NCBI GenBank assembly: GCA_900110595.1
Contig: FOEZ01000024.1
Span: 1-54,495 of the forward strand
Source: Arthrobacter sp. OV608
GTDB lineage: Bacteria; Actinomycetota; Actinomycetes; Actinomycetales; Micrococcaceae
Length of the DNA stretch: 54,495 nt
Direction of reading: 5' to 3'
The notes under the pieces were generated by a model, which saw only the letters and a program-made list of their open reading frames with translations, did no database searches and was not told the origin of the DNA. A program made the translations under genes and the position numbers. Below, one piece after another: positions 42,934-51,960 of this stretch. Position 1 is the first letter of the stretch, and every line of letters begins with the position of its first letter.

Positions 42934-44319
42934 TTAGTTGGTCCGCAGGGCCTCATTAGCGGTGGCGGGGGTACGTTTGTCAAAGACGAACGCCCCGATT
43001 TCCTGTTCGGCCTGGTTGTGGATGGAAAGGTCGATGCCGGAGCGGTCCTTCACGAGTGAGACGGCCACAAGGGAGACAAGCGTCATCCCTACGAGATACC
43101 AGGAAACGGCGTCTGTTCCGCCGGTTGCCTGCACCAGGGCTGTGGCGATGGTGGGGGCAAAGGCGCCGCCAAGGATCGCACCCAGGGCGTAGGAGATGGA
43201 GACGCCGGAGAAGCGTACTGAGGCTGGAAACATTTCTGAGTACAGGGCTGCCTGCTGGCCGTATGACAGTCCCAGACCTACCGTGAAGATGGTCATGGCC
43301 AGGTAGAGCATCGGCAGTGACCCTGTGTTGATCAGCCAGAAGAGCGGGAAGCAGGCCAGGAGCTGGGCGCCGAAGCCTATGAAGTAGGTGTTTTTGCGGC
43401 CGATCTTGTCCGCGAGGTACCCGGCGAGGTAGGTGAAGACGAGCCAGATGACGGCGCCGTAGGTGACGGCGAGGAGCACGTCGGTGCGTTCGTGGCGGAC
43501 AGCGGGGCCGGAGGCGTAGCTGGGGATGAAGCCGCCGGTTGCCATGTAGCCTGCGGCGTTGTTGCCTGCGAAGATCAGGGCAGCGATGATCACGAGCAGT
43601 CCGTGACGGCGAAACAGTTCCACGATCGGTGTTTTAGGCTGCTTTTTCGCTGCGGCGATTTCCTGGAAGACGGGGGATTCGTCCACCGCGCGGCGTACGA
43701 AGTAGCCGACGACGATGAGGACGATGCTCAGCAGGAAGGGCACGCGCCATCCCCATTCGAGGAAGGCTGCGCCCGGGGAGATTACACCGGTCATGAGCGC
43801 TGTGACGCCGGTGGCCAGCAGCAGTCCCAGCGGGACGCCAATTTGGGGGAAGGCCCCTGCCCGTCCGCGGCGGTCGTTGGCGGCGTGCTCAACTGCCATC
43901 AGGACTGCCCCTCCCCATTCACCACCCGCGGAGATGCCCTGCAGGATCCGCAACAGCAGCAGCATGACCGGGGCAATAACACCTGCCGTCGCGTACGTTG
44001 GAAGGAAGCCGATCAGCATGGTTGCGGCGCCCATGAGGACCAAGGTCATCACTAGCATGGCGCGGCGGCCGATTTTATCCCCATAGTGACCGGCGAGGAA
44101 GGCGCCGAGGGGCCGGAAGAGGAAGCTGATGCCGACGGAGGCGAAAGACAGCAGCAGACCGATGGATTCGCCGGCTGGTTGGAAGAACAGCTGGGCAAAC
44201 ACCAGGCCGGCGGCTGTGGCATAGATGAAGAAGTCGTACCATTCAACGGTCGTGCCGATGACGGTAGCGAAGGCGACGCGACGTTGGTTCGCCTTCGAAC
44301 TGTGGGTGGACGTGCTCAT
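42934..44319 (-). CDS. MFS transporter, MHS (metabolite:proton symporter) family
   Basis: A 461-residue carrier with 12 hydrophobic segments. TVEWYDFFIYATAAG and GGEWGGAVLMAVEHA are diagnostic of the MHS subfamily, which imports organic acids such as shikimate or aromatic acids with protons. Start ATG 44319 with GGAG; the longer frame upstream overlaps repeats. It lies between the MobA-like hydroxylase and tannase genes, all minus-strand, so it probably imports an aromatic acid. Confidence 0.88.
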   Translation of the reverse strand: MSTSTHSSKANQRRVAFATVIGTTVEWYDFFIYATAAGLVFAQLFFQPAGESIGLLLSFASVGISFLFRPLGAFLAGHYGDKIGRRAMLVMTLVLMGAATMLIGFLPTYATAGVIAPVMLLLLRILQGISAGGEWGGAVLMAVEHAANDRRGRAGAFPQIGVPLGLLLATGVTALMTGVISPGAAFLEWGWRVPFLLSIVLIVVGYFVRRAVDESPVFQEIAAAKKQPKTPIVELFRRHGLLVIIAALIFAGNNAAGYMATGGFIPSYASGPAVRHERTDVLLAVTYGAVIWLVFTYLAGYLADKIGRKNTYFIGFGAQLLACFPLFWLINTGSLPMLYLAMTIFTVGLGLSYGQQAALYSEMFPASVRFSGVSISYALGAILGGAFAPTIATALVQATGGTDAVSWYLVGMTLVSLVAVSLVKDRSGIDLSIHNQAEQEIGAFVFDKRTPATANEALRTN

Positions 44320-44375
44320 GATTCTCCAGAGATGTAAGCGATATAGCCCCAAGGGGAACCTTAGGGATCGAGCGT

Positions 44376-44434
44376 TGAGTCCGTATGGCCTTGTGAGGCC
44401 GCGCCGGGATGATGAGTCCGTATGGCCTTGTGAG
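44376..44434. repeat. Two-copy direct repeat, 22 bases
   Basis: Positions 44376-44397 and 44413-44434 are identical, beginning TGAGTCCGTATGG. The period is 37 bases and the spacer partly repeats too. They lie in the leader of the MHS gene. Confidence 0.75.
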
Positions 44435-44463
44435 CCTGGGACCGGGATGGTGGGCTGGTAGCC

Positions 44464-44487
44464 GTGTGCCGGTGTTCGCCGGCACAC
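44464..44487 (-). terminator. Hairpin after the MobA-like hydroxylase gene
   Basis: GTGTGCCGG (44464-44472) pairs perfectly with CCGGCACAC (44479-44487). Confidence 0.6.
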
Positions 44488-44569
44488 CCGCCTTTCGGGG
44501 CTCAGTTCAAAGTCAGTTGTGTGCGATCTCCACCGGGACTGATGATGCGGCCGCGGAGTACGGGACAGC

Positions 44570-46486
44570 TCAGACCGTCAGCGGCTGACCCGAGGCCTGC
44601 TGCGGTTTCAGCAGGGCGGAGAAGAACTCCCCCAGTTCCGCCGTGGCCGTGAGCGGCAGGACATTGGCCACGTACTGGTCCGGGCGGACCACCACCACCA
44701 TGCCGCCGCGGTCCAGGCCGCGCTGGTCAAAAATGTCAGCAGCGGGATCGGTGGCGTACACCTTCTCGTAGTCCGTCAGCTTGAAGGGGCCCACCTGGGG
44801 CTTGAAGACTGCGGGAACCTTTCCGATGTCCACGGCCGTGTGCGGTTGCTGGTAAATCACCTTCAGGTCGAACCAGGCGTCAGGATCGGCGCCCGACGGC
44901 GTGGCGGCCAGCGGCGAGTCCGGCGAGTTCGCGATCCACTCGGCGAAGTCCGCCACCCCTGAATGCGCTCCTGCGGCCGACGCGGCGTCGGCAAAGACGT
45001 AGATGCGCCACCGCCCGTCGGCCGTGGCGTGGTGGCCGAGATGGATGGGGTTGGTGTCGCCCACGCGCACCACGGGTGCCGATTTGAAACGCTTGCCCAC
45101 CGGGAAGCCCGCGGCCAGCGCCTGGTGCTTGGCGGGCGCCACCAGCATGGACGGCGCGTATTCGGTCATGAATCCGGCCGGGAACTCGGCAGTGCGCACG
45201 TAGAAATCCTCGAGGTCCGAAGGGTTTTCGAACTCCTCGGGCTTCTTGGCCATCATGGTGGACCATTCCTTGTCGAAGTCGATGAGGTTCTTCGCCACCA
45301 CCTGCCGCTCGGCCGAGTAGGTGGACAGCAGGCTCTCCGGGCTGCGGCCCTCAAGCACATGCCCCAGCTTCCAGGCGATGTTGAACCCATCCTGCATGGA
45401 GACGTTCATGCCCTGGCCGGCCTTGGCGCTGTGCGTGTGGCAGGCGTCGCCGGTGATAAACACCCGCGGGGTCCGCGTGCCGCGATCCTCCGGCAGGACG
45501 TCGTCGAACCTGTCCGTGAGCCGGTGCCCCACCTCGTAGACGCTGTGCCACGCTACATTCCGCACGTCCAGGGTGTAGGGGTGGAGGATCTCGTTGGCCT
45601 TGGCGATGATCTGCTCGATGCTGGTGTTCCGCACCGCTCCCTTGTCATCACGGTCCACTTCACCCAGATCGACGTACATACGGAACAGGTGGCCACCCTC
45701 ACGCGGAATCAGCAGGATGCTGCCGCCCGAACCTGACTGGATGGCGCACTTGGTGCGGATGTCGGGAAAGTCAGTAACAGCGAGAGCATCCATGACGCCC
45801 CACGCGTGGTTGGCGGCATCGCCCGCGAGAGTGCAGCCAATTGCCTGGCGCACCTTGCTGCGTGCACCGTCAGCACCCACCACATACTTGGCCCGGACAA
45901 TCTTCTCCTGCCCGTCATTAGGGCCCGACGTATGGATTAACGTCACGGTGACGGGGTACTCCTCGCCCTGGACAACCTCCAGCCCCTGGAACTCGTAGCC
46001 GTAGTCCGGAGCCATGCGTGCCGGTGACTTAGCCATAAATTCAGCAAAGTAATCCAGCACGCGGGCCTGATTGACGATCAGGTGCGGGAACTCGCTGATA
46101 CCGGCGGGATCATCCGGAGTCCGGGCAGTGCGCACGATGCGCGTCGAATCGTTGACATCCGGCTTCCAGAAAGCCATCTCGGTGATCGCGTAAGCCTCGG
46201 CAACGATCCGGTCGGCGAAGCCGAAGGCCTGGAAAGTTTCGACACTCCGGGCCTGGATACCGTCGGCCTGGCCAATTGCGAGCCGCCCCGGTCGGCGCTC
46301 GACGATCCGAGTGGTGATGCCAGGGAACTGGGACAGTTGCGCCGCTGCGAGCATGCCTGCGGGGCCCGTACCGACAATCAGCACATCCACTTCGTCCGGG
46401 AGTTCCTGAGGGCGATTGATGCCGACGCCGGCGGCGGGCTGGATCCGGGGGTCCCCGGACACGTAACCGTGGTGGTGAAACTGCAC
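44570..46486 (-). CDS. FAD-dependent aromatic hydroxylase, MobA / 3-hydroxybenzoate 4-monooxygenase-like
   Basis: A 638-residue flavoprotein. The FAD dinucleotide fold is DVLIVGTGPAGMLAAAQL, the DG motif is YVVGADGARSKVRQAIG and the second flavin motif is VFITGDACHTHSAKAGQGMN. The C-terminal thioredoxin-like domain and the length match 3-hydroxybenzoate 4-hydroxylase of the phenol hydroxylase group, which makes protocatechuate. It is divergent from the homoprotocatechuate operon, so a hydroxyphenylacetate-type substrate is also possible. Confidence 0.85.
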   Translation of the reverse strand: MQFHHHGYVSGDPRIQPAAGVGINRPQELPDEVDVLIVGTGPAGMLAAAQLSQFPGITTRIVERRPGRLAIGQADGIQARSVETFQAFGFADRIVAEAYAITEMAFWKPDVNDSTRIVRTARTPDDPAGISEFPHLIVNQARVLDYFAEFMAKSPARMAPDYGYEFQGLEVVQGEEYPVTVTLIHTSGPNDGQEKIVRAKYVVGADGARSKVRQAIGCTLAGDAANHAWGVMDALAVTDFPDIRTKCAIQSGSGGSILLIPREGGHLFRMYVDLGEVDRDDKGAVRNTSIEQIIAKANEILHPYTLDVRNVAWHSVYEVGHRLTDRFDDVLPEDRGTRTPRVFITGDACHTHSAKAGQGMNVSMQDGFNIAWKLGHVLEGRSPESLLSTYSAERQVVAKNLIDFDKEWSTMMAKKPEEFENPSDLEDFYVRTAEFPAGFMTEYAPSMLVAPAKHQALAAGFPVGKRFKSAPVVRVGDTNPIHLGHHATADGRWRIYVFADAASAAGAHSGVADFAEWIANSPDSPLAATPSGADPDAWFDLKVIYQQPHTAVDIGKVPAVFKPQVGPFKLTDYEKVYATDPAADIFDQRGLDRGGMVVVVRPDQYVANVLPLTATAELGEFFSALLKPQQASGQPLTV

Positions 46487-46533
46487 GGGCTTTCCTCACT
46501 TCACTGTGGGCCTTGGCATAAGCGTGTTCGATA

Positions 46534-46552
46534 ATAGAACCAATGCTTCTAT
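46534..46552. promoter_or_regulatory. Candidate operator in the divergent hydroxylase / hpa promoter region
   Basis: ATAGAA-N7-TTCTAT forms the core of a wider imperfect palindrome (46525-46562). It lies between the two divergent operons. The regulator is not identified; the local GntR gene is broken. Confidence 0.5.
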
Positions 46553-46636
46553 ATGCGAAACATTGGGATTTAGGTCGAAACTGTACGCGACCGTGATGCC
46601 AATAACAAGGGGTCAATTTGTGGCGCTAAGGGTGGG

Positions 46637-47206
46637 TTGACGAAACCAATTAGCGTCCCCCATGATTTCATATACGATTTCGTACCTGATGAGGAGGTAG
46701 TTTTGGAGCAGGTCAACGGGGACACCCTCGCAGCGGCACGGAAGGTGATTGCGGTGCACATCAACTACCCCAGCCGTGCTGCGCAGCGGGGCCGCACTCC
46801 GGCCCAGCCGTCGTACTTTCTCAAGCCGTCGTCGTCGCTTTCCCTGACCGGGAACGCCGTCGAACGTCCCGCGGGCTGCGAGCTCCTCGGCTACGGGGGC
46901 GAGATTGCCCTGGTCATCGGCAAGGCGGCCCGCCGCGTCGGGATCGATGACGCATGGGGCCATGTCGCCGCCGTCACGGCCAGCAACGACCTGGGCGTGT
47001 ACGACCTGCGCTGGGCGGACAAAGGCTCGAACCTCCGGTCCAAGGGCGGCGACGGGTTTACACCCGTGGGCCCGGCACTGATCCCGGCAGACGCCGTCGA
47101 CCCCGCAGGCTTGCGGATCCGCACCTGGCACAACGGGCAACTGGTCCAGGACGACACCACCGAAGACCTGCTCTTCCCGTTCGCCCGCCTGGTGGCGGAC
47201 CTGTAA
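46637..47206 (+). pseudogene. Truncated HpaG-like fumarylacetoacetate hydrolase family protein
   Basis: A 189-residue open frame of the FAH family. GCELLGYGGEIALVIGKAAR and ASNDLGVYDLRWADKGSNLR contain the metal-binding acidic residues and match 5-oxopent-3-ene-1,2,5-tricarboxylate decarboxylase / isomerase. The frame stops after FARLVADL, where full proteins continue with QLLTLEPGDVILTGTPAG-like sequence, losing about 45 residues and part of the active site. Start TTG 46637 is weak. In the hpa pathway HpaG follows HpaE. The stop is four bases before a GntR fragment, as expected from a deletion. Confidence 0.7.
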
Positions 47207-47210
47207 GGAG

Positions 47211-47558
47211 ATGCGCGAATGCCTGGAGCACTTTGACCCGGTCCGCTTCACCCGGCTCAACCAGGACTTCCACAGCGTCCTGTTCGAGCACTGCCCCAAC
47301 CCGCACATCCTGGACCTCGTGCACCGCGGCTGGAACCGGCTGGCAGCACTAAGGTCCTCCACCTTCCGCTTCGTCCCCGGCCGCGCCCACGATTCCGTGG
47401 ACGAGCACGAGGCACTCCTGAAGCTGATCGAAACCGGAGCCGACGCCGACTCGATCGAAAAGGCAGCCCGCCTGCACCGCTCCGCCACCCTGGACGCCTA
47501 CCTCGCCCAAGCATCCCCCTCCGAACGCAACGCGGGGTCACTAAACGCCCAATATTAG
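47211..47558 (+). pseudogene. N-terminally truncated GntR-family regulator (FCD domain only)
   Basis: The frame keeps the C-terminal FCD ligand domain: RLNQDFHSVLFEHCPNPHIL and HDSVDEHEALLKLIETGADA carry the metal-binding Asp and His residues. The winged-helix DNA-binding half is absent, and in my memory of homologues the first Met here is internal. AAGGAG touches the ATG directly, so translation is doubtful. The last about ten residues are encoded by the palindromic repeat at 47527-47591. It is presumably the former hpa operon regulator. Confidence 0.7.
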
Positions 47559-47591
47559 GCCTCCGAAGGGCCAAAAGTGACCCCGCATTGC
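47527..47591. repeat. Divergent copy of the palindromic repeat
   Basis: Arms GCAACGCGGGGTCACT (47527-47542) and AGTGACCCCGCATTGC (47576-47591) match the outer part of the repeats at 15466 and 22784, with a different centre. It overlaps the 3' end of the GntR fragment. Confidence 0.75.
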
Positions 47592-47617
47592 TCTCAACCA
47601 CAGTAAGGACTTCAACG

Positions 47618-49159
47618 ATGACGACCTCAGTCGAAACCACTCAGCACCATATTCCGGAAAATCTGCCCACGCATCTGCAGCACTTCATCGACGGCAAGTT
47701 TGTTGACTCCCTGGGCGGCAAGACCTTCGATGTGCAGGAGCCGGTCTCCAACGAGAACTACGCCACGGTCGCCTCAGCCCAGCCGGAAGACGTCGACCTC
47801 GCCGTCGCTGCCGCTAAGCGGGCGTTCAAGGAGGGCCCGTGGTCGAAGATGCTTCCCCGCGAACGCTCACGCGTGCTGCACAAGATCGCCGACATCGTCG
47901 AATCGCGCGACGACGAACTCGCCCTTCTGGAGAGCTACGACTCCGGCCTTCCCATCACCCAGGCCAAGGGTCAGGCCCGCCGCGCAGCTGAGAACTTCCG
48001 GTTCTTCGCCGACCTCATCGTCGGGCAGGAGGACAACGCGTTCAAGGTGCCCGGCCGCCAGATCAACTACGTGAACCGCAAGCCGATCGGCGTCGCCGCC
48101 CTCATCACTCCGTGGAACGTCCCGTTCATGCAGGAGTCCTGGAAGCTCGCCCCGGCCATTGCGACCGGTAACACTGTCGTCATGAAGCCGGCCAGCTACA
48201 CCCCGCTCTCCGCGGTGCTGTGGCCCGAAATCTTCCGCGAGGCAGGCCTGCCCGACGGCGTCTTCAACCTGGTCTTCGGATCCGGCGGCGTCGCGGGCGA
48301 CTACCTCGTGAAGCACCCCGACGTGCCGATCGTCTCCTTCACCGGCGACAGTTCAACAGGTGCCACGATCTCAACCGCTGCCGCCCCCCAGTTCAAGAGC
48401 CTCTCACTCGAGCTCGGCGGCAAGAGCCCGGCGATCGTCTTTGCCGACGCCGACATCGAGGCCGCCCTCGACGCCACGGTCTTCGGTGTCTTCAGCCTGA
48501 ACGGTGAGCGTTGCACCGCCGGGTCCCGCGTGCTCGTGCAGCGCGACATCTACGACGACTTCGTCGCCCGCTTCGCCGAACGCGCCAAGAACATCAAGGT
48601 CGGCCTCCCCAGCGATCCCGCCACCGAGGTCGGCTCGCTCGTGCACCCCAACCACTTCGATAAGGTCATGAGCTACATCGAGATCGGCAAGTCCGAAGGC
48701 CGGCTCCTGGCCGGCGGCGGCCGCGCCGAAGGCTTCCCCACGGGCAACTACGTTGCACCCACGGTGTTCGCCGACGTCGCCCCTGATGCCCGGATCTTCC
48801 AGGAGGAAATCTTCGGCCCCGTCGTGGCGATCACCCCGTTCGATACCGATGAAGAGGCCCTCGAGCTCGCGAACAACACCAAGTACGGCCTCGCCGCCTA
48901 CGTCTGGACGACGAACCTGAAGCGCGCCCACAACTTCGCACACGCCATCGAATCCGGCATGGTGTGGCTGAACTCAAACAACGTCCGCGACCTGCGCACC
49001 CCGTTCGGCGGCGTTAAGGCCTCCGGCCTCGGACGCGAGGGCGGCTACCGTTCAGTCGACTTCTACACCACCCAGCAGTCGGTGCAGATCACCCTGAACG
49101 AGGCCCACTCCCCCAAGTTCGGCAACGTCGAAGACGCTGCAGCAACCAGCGACAGCTAA
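47618..49159 (+). CDS. hpaE: 5-carboxymethyl-2-hydroxymuconate semialdehyde dehydrogenase
   Basis: A 513-residue aldehyde dehydrogenase. LITPWNVPFM is the NAD fold, SLELGGKSPAIVFADAD holds the general base Glu and LNGERCTAGSRVLVQ the nucleophilic Cys. The position beside hpaD, hpaH and hpaI identifies it as the enzyme that oxidises the ring-cleavage semialdehyde to the triacid. Start ATG 47618 has AAGGA upstream. It is the first intact gene of the operon. Confidence 0.92.
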   Translation: MTTSVETTQHHIPENLPTHLQHFIDGKFVDSLGGKTFDVQEPVSNENYATVASAQPEDVDLAVAAAKRAFKEGPWSKMLPRERSRVLHKIADIVESRDDELALLESYDSGLPITQAKGQARRAAENFRFFADLIVGQEDNAFKVPGRQINYVNRKPIGVAALITPWNVPFMQESWKLAPAIATGNTVVMKPASYTPLSAVLWPEIFREAGLPDGVFNLVFGSGGVAGDYLVKHPDVPIVSFTGDSSTGATISTAAAPQFKSLSLELGGKSPAIVFADADIEAALDATVFGVFSLNGERCTAGSRVLVQRDIYDDFVARFAERAKNIKVGLPSDPATEVGSLVHPNHFDKVMSYIEIGKSEGRLLAGGGRAEGFPTGNYVAPTVFADVAPDARIFQEEIFGPVVAITPFDTDEEALELANNTKYGLAAYVWTTNLKRAHNFAHAIESGMVWLNSNNVRDLRTPFGGVKASGLGREGGYRSVDFYTTQQSVQITLNEAHSPKFGNVEDAAATSDS

Positions 49160-49195
49160 CCTTTTCCCTCACGTGCTCAAAGAAGAGAGACCGTC

Positions 49196-50275
49196 ATGAC
49201 CAACTTCGTTCCCACCCCCACTGTCCCGGCACCGGACATCGTCCGCTGCGCCTACATGGACATCGTGGTCACCGACCTCGCCAAATCCCGCGAGTTCTAC
49301 GTCGACGTCCTCGGACTGCACGTCACCGAAGAAGACGAAAACGCCATCTACCTGCGCTCCCTCGAGGAGTTCATCCACCACAACCTGGTGCTGCGCAAGG
49401 GACCCATCGCCGCCGTCGCCGCCTTCGCCTACCGCGTGAAGTCCCCCGCCGAAGTGGACGCCGCCGAAGCCTACTACCGCGAGCTCGGCTGCCGGGTGGA
49501 GCGCCGCAAGGAAGGCTTCACCAAAGGCGTCGGTGACTCTGTCCGCGTCGAGGACCCGCTGGGCTTCCCCTACGAATTCTTCTACGACGTGCAGCACGTG
49601 GAGCGCCTCACCCAACGCTACGACCTCTACTCCGCCGGGGAACTGGTCCGCCTGGACCACTTCAACCAGGTCACCCCCGACGTCCCCCGCGGCCGCGCCT
49701 ACCTCGAAGACCTCGGCTTCCGCGTCTCCGAAGACATCAAGGACTCCGACGGCGTCACCTACGCCGCCTGGATGCACCGCAAACAGACCGTCCACGACAC
49801 CGCCCTGACCGGCGGCAACGGACCCCGCATGCACCACGTCGCGTTCGCCACCCACGAAAAGCACAACATCATCCAGATCTGCGACAAGATGGGCGCCCTG
49901 CGCATCAGCGACCGGATCGAACGCGGCCCCGGCCGGCACGGCGTATCCAACGCGTTCTACCTCTACATCCTGGACCCGGACGGCCACCGCATCGAGATCT
50001 ACACCCAGGACTACTACACCGGCGACCCCGACAACCCCACCATCACCTGGGACGTCCACGACAACCAGCGCCGCGACTGGTGGGGCAACCCCGTCGTCCC
50101 CTCCTGGTACACCGAAGCCTCCCTCGTCCTGGACCTGGACGGCAACCCCCAGCCCGTCATCGAACGCGAGGAAAAGTCCGAAATGGCCGTCACCGTCGGC
50201 GCCGACGGCTTCTCCTACACCCGGCCCACCGAAGCAGCAGGGGCTGAAGGCTTCAAGCTCGGCGTCCAGGTCTAA
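49196..50275 (+). CDS. hpaD: 3,4-dihydroxyphenylacetate 2,3-dioxygenase (extradiol)
   Basis: A 359-residue vicinal-oxygen-chelate dioxygenase with two similar halves. The metal ligands are His155 (VRLDHFNQVTPD), His214 (RMHHVAFATHE) and Glu267 (GHRIEIYTQD), at the same numbers as in the Arthrobacter manganese enzyme MndD and the Brevibacterium iron enzyme. It opens the homoprotocatechuate ring. Metal choice cannot be read from the ligands. It follows hpaE by 36 bases. Confidence 0.95.
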   Translation: MTNFVPTPTVPAPDIVRCAYMDIVVTDLAKSREFYVDVLGLHVTEEDENAIYLRSLEEFIHHNLVLRKGPIAAVAAFAYRVKSPAEVDAAEAYYRELGCRVERRKEGFTKGVGDSVRVEDPLGFPYEFFYDVQHVERLTQRYDLYSAGELVRLDHFNQVTPDVPRGRAYLEDLGFRVSEDIKDSDGVTYAAWMHRKQTVHDTALTGGNGPRMHHVAFATHEKHNIIQICDKMGALRISDRIERGPGRHGVSNAFYLYILDPDGHRIEIYTQDYYTGDPDNPTITWDVHDNQRRDWWGNPVVPSWYTEASLVLDLDGNPQPVIEREEKSEMAVTVGADGFSYTRPTEAAGAEGFKLGVQV

Positions 50276-50363
50276 CAAGACCGGGCGGCCGGTTTCGTAG
50301 CGCAACGCCGGGGCCGGCCGCCCTTCCAAGAACTGACGTGTCCCACCATTGAGGAGCCCATGC

Positions 50364-51149
50364 ATGCTGGATGCCAAGACGATTGAGGCCATCGCGGACG
50401 AACTGGTGGAAGCCGGCCGCACCCGCACCCCTGTTCCCCGGCTGACGGCCCGCTACCCGCACATGACGGTGGAGGACTCGTACGCGGTGCAGCAACTGTG
50501 GCGGCGCCGGAACGAGGAAGCCGGCCGGACCCTGGTGGGCCGCAAGATCGGCCTCACGTCCAAGGCCATGCAGGACGCCACCGGCATCACCGAACCGGAC
50601 TACGGCGCGATCTTTGACGACATGGTTTTGGAGACCGGCTGCTCGGTCGAGTGGGACCGCTACACCCACCCCCGGGTTGAGGTGGAACTGGCGTTCGTGT
50701 TGAAGGACGGTTTAAAGGGACCCGGTGTCACCATCTTCGACGTCCTCAAAGCCACCGACTACGTGGTCCCGGCCCTCGAAATCCTCGATTCACGGATTGA
50801 GATGGAGGGCCGGACCATCGTGGACACCATCTCGGACAACGCAGCCATGGGCGCCATGGTGATCGGCGGCCGCCCGGTCAAGCCCGACGCCGTGGACCTG
50901 CGCTGGGTTTCGGCGATCCTGTACAAAAACCAGACCGTGGAGGAAACCGGCGTCGCCGCCGGCGTCCTGAACCACCCCGCCAACGGAGTGCACTGGCTCG
51001 CCAACAAGATCGCCGCCCACGGCGACCCACTCAAGGCCGGCGACATCATCCTCGCCGGGTCCTTCACCCGCCCGCTCTGGGTGTACAAAGGCGATACCGT
51101 CCACGCAGATTACGGACCCTTGGGGAGTGTCACATGCCGCTTCGAATAG
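50364..51149 (+). CDS. hpaH: 2-oxo-hept-4-ene-1,7-dioate hydratase
   Basis: A 261-residue member of the hydratase/decarboxylase family. Metal-binding Glu residues lie in HPRVEVELAFVLKDG and VVPALEILDSRIE; SDNAAMGAMVIGGRPVK and LAGSFTRPLWVYKGDTV complete the FAH-like fold. It adds water to the diene acid, giving the substrate of HpaI. ATG 50364 follows GAGGAG by seven bases. It overlaps hpaI by 16 bases. Confidence 0.93.
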   Translation: MLDAKTIEAIADELVEAGRTRTPVPRLTARYPHMTVEDSYAVQQLWRRRNEEAGRTLVGRKIGLTSKAMQDATGITEPDYGAIFDDMVLETGCSVEWDRYTHPRVEVELAFVLKDGLKGPGVTIFDVLKATDYVVPALEILDSRIEMEGRTIVDTISDNAAMGAMVIGGRPVKPDAVDLRWVSAILYKNQTVEETGVAAGVLNHPANGVHWLANKIAAHGDPLKAGDIILAGSFTRPLWVYKGDTVHADYGPLGSVTCRFE

Positions 51150-51937
51150 AAGACACCTTTCGCGACGCCCTGGCTGAGGCCAGGCGCCCACTGGCCGGGA
51201 TGTGGGTCTGCTCCGGCAGCCCGCTGATCGCCGAACTCTGTGCCGGATCCGGACTGGACTGGCTCCTGGTCGACGCCGAACACAGCCCCAACGGCCTCGA
51301 ATCCATCCTCGCCCAACTCCAGGCCGTCCACGGCTACCCCGTCCAGGTCGTGGTCCGGCCGCCCGTGAACGACACAGTGGTCATCAAGCAGTACCTGGAC
51401 CTGGGCGTGCAGAACCTGCTCATCCCCATGGTCAACTCCGTATCCGAAGCTGAAGCTGCGGTGGCGGCAACCCGTTACCCGCCCGAAGGCGTCAGGGGCG
51501 TGGGCTCGGCGCTGGCCCGCGCCGCCCGTTGGAACCGGGTCCCGGACTACCTCAACCGTGCCAACGAGACGATCAGCGTCACCGTCCAGATCGAATCGAC
51601 GGCGGCAGTGGAGTCGGTGGCGGACATCCTGAAGGTGGACGGCGTGGACGCCATCTTCGTGGGACCTTCCGACCTCGCCGCCTCCATGGGCCTGCTGGGA
51701 CAGCAGGAACACCCCGAGGTGCGCGCCGCCGTCGAACACTGCCTCGCCGAAGCCACAGCCGCCGGTAAACCGGCCGGCGTCAACGCCTTCAACCCCGACA
51801 CCGCCCGCCATTACCTCGACAACGGCGCCAACTTCATCCTCATCGGCGCCGACGTCGCCCTCCTCGCCCGCGGCTCCGAGGCCCTCGCCAACCAGTACAT
51901 CCATCCCGCTAACGGCGACTCGCCCGCCAGCTACTGA
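51134..51937 (+). CDS. hpaI: 4-hydroxy-2-oxoheptanedioate aldolase
   Basis: A 267-residue class II pyruvate aldolase. WLLVDAEHSPNGL contains the catalytic His; VTVQIESTAAVE and AIFVGPSDLAASMG bind metal and pyruvate. It splits the hpa intermediate into pyruvate and succinate semialdehyde. The start lies inside hpaH, indicating coupled translation. Confidence 0.93.
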   Translation: MPLRIEDTFRDALAEARRPLAGMWVCSGSPLIAELCAGSGLDWLLVDAEHSPNGLESILAQLQAVHGYPVQVVVRPPVNDTVVIKQYLDLGVQNLLIPMVNSVSEAEAAVAATRYPPEGVRGVGSALARAARWNRVPDYLNRANETISVTVQIESTAAVESVADILKVDGVDAIFVGPSDLAASMGLLGQQEHPEVRAAVEHCLAEATAAGKPAGVNAFNPDTARHYLDNGANFILIGADVALLARGSEALANQYIHPANGDSPASY

Positions 51938-51960
51938 TTTCGCCTTAGTTAGGACTTTTT

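Noticed and set aside
44376..44434. Possible CRISPR array
   Set aside because: There are only two copies with a 15-base spacer that is partly repeated, and no cas gene is nearby.
49169..50428. Minus-strand frame across hpaD
   Set aside because: The product is a Val/Gly/Asp-rich shadow, and hpaD on the plus strand has all its metal ligands.
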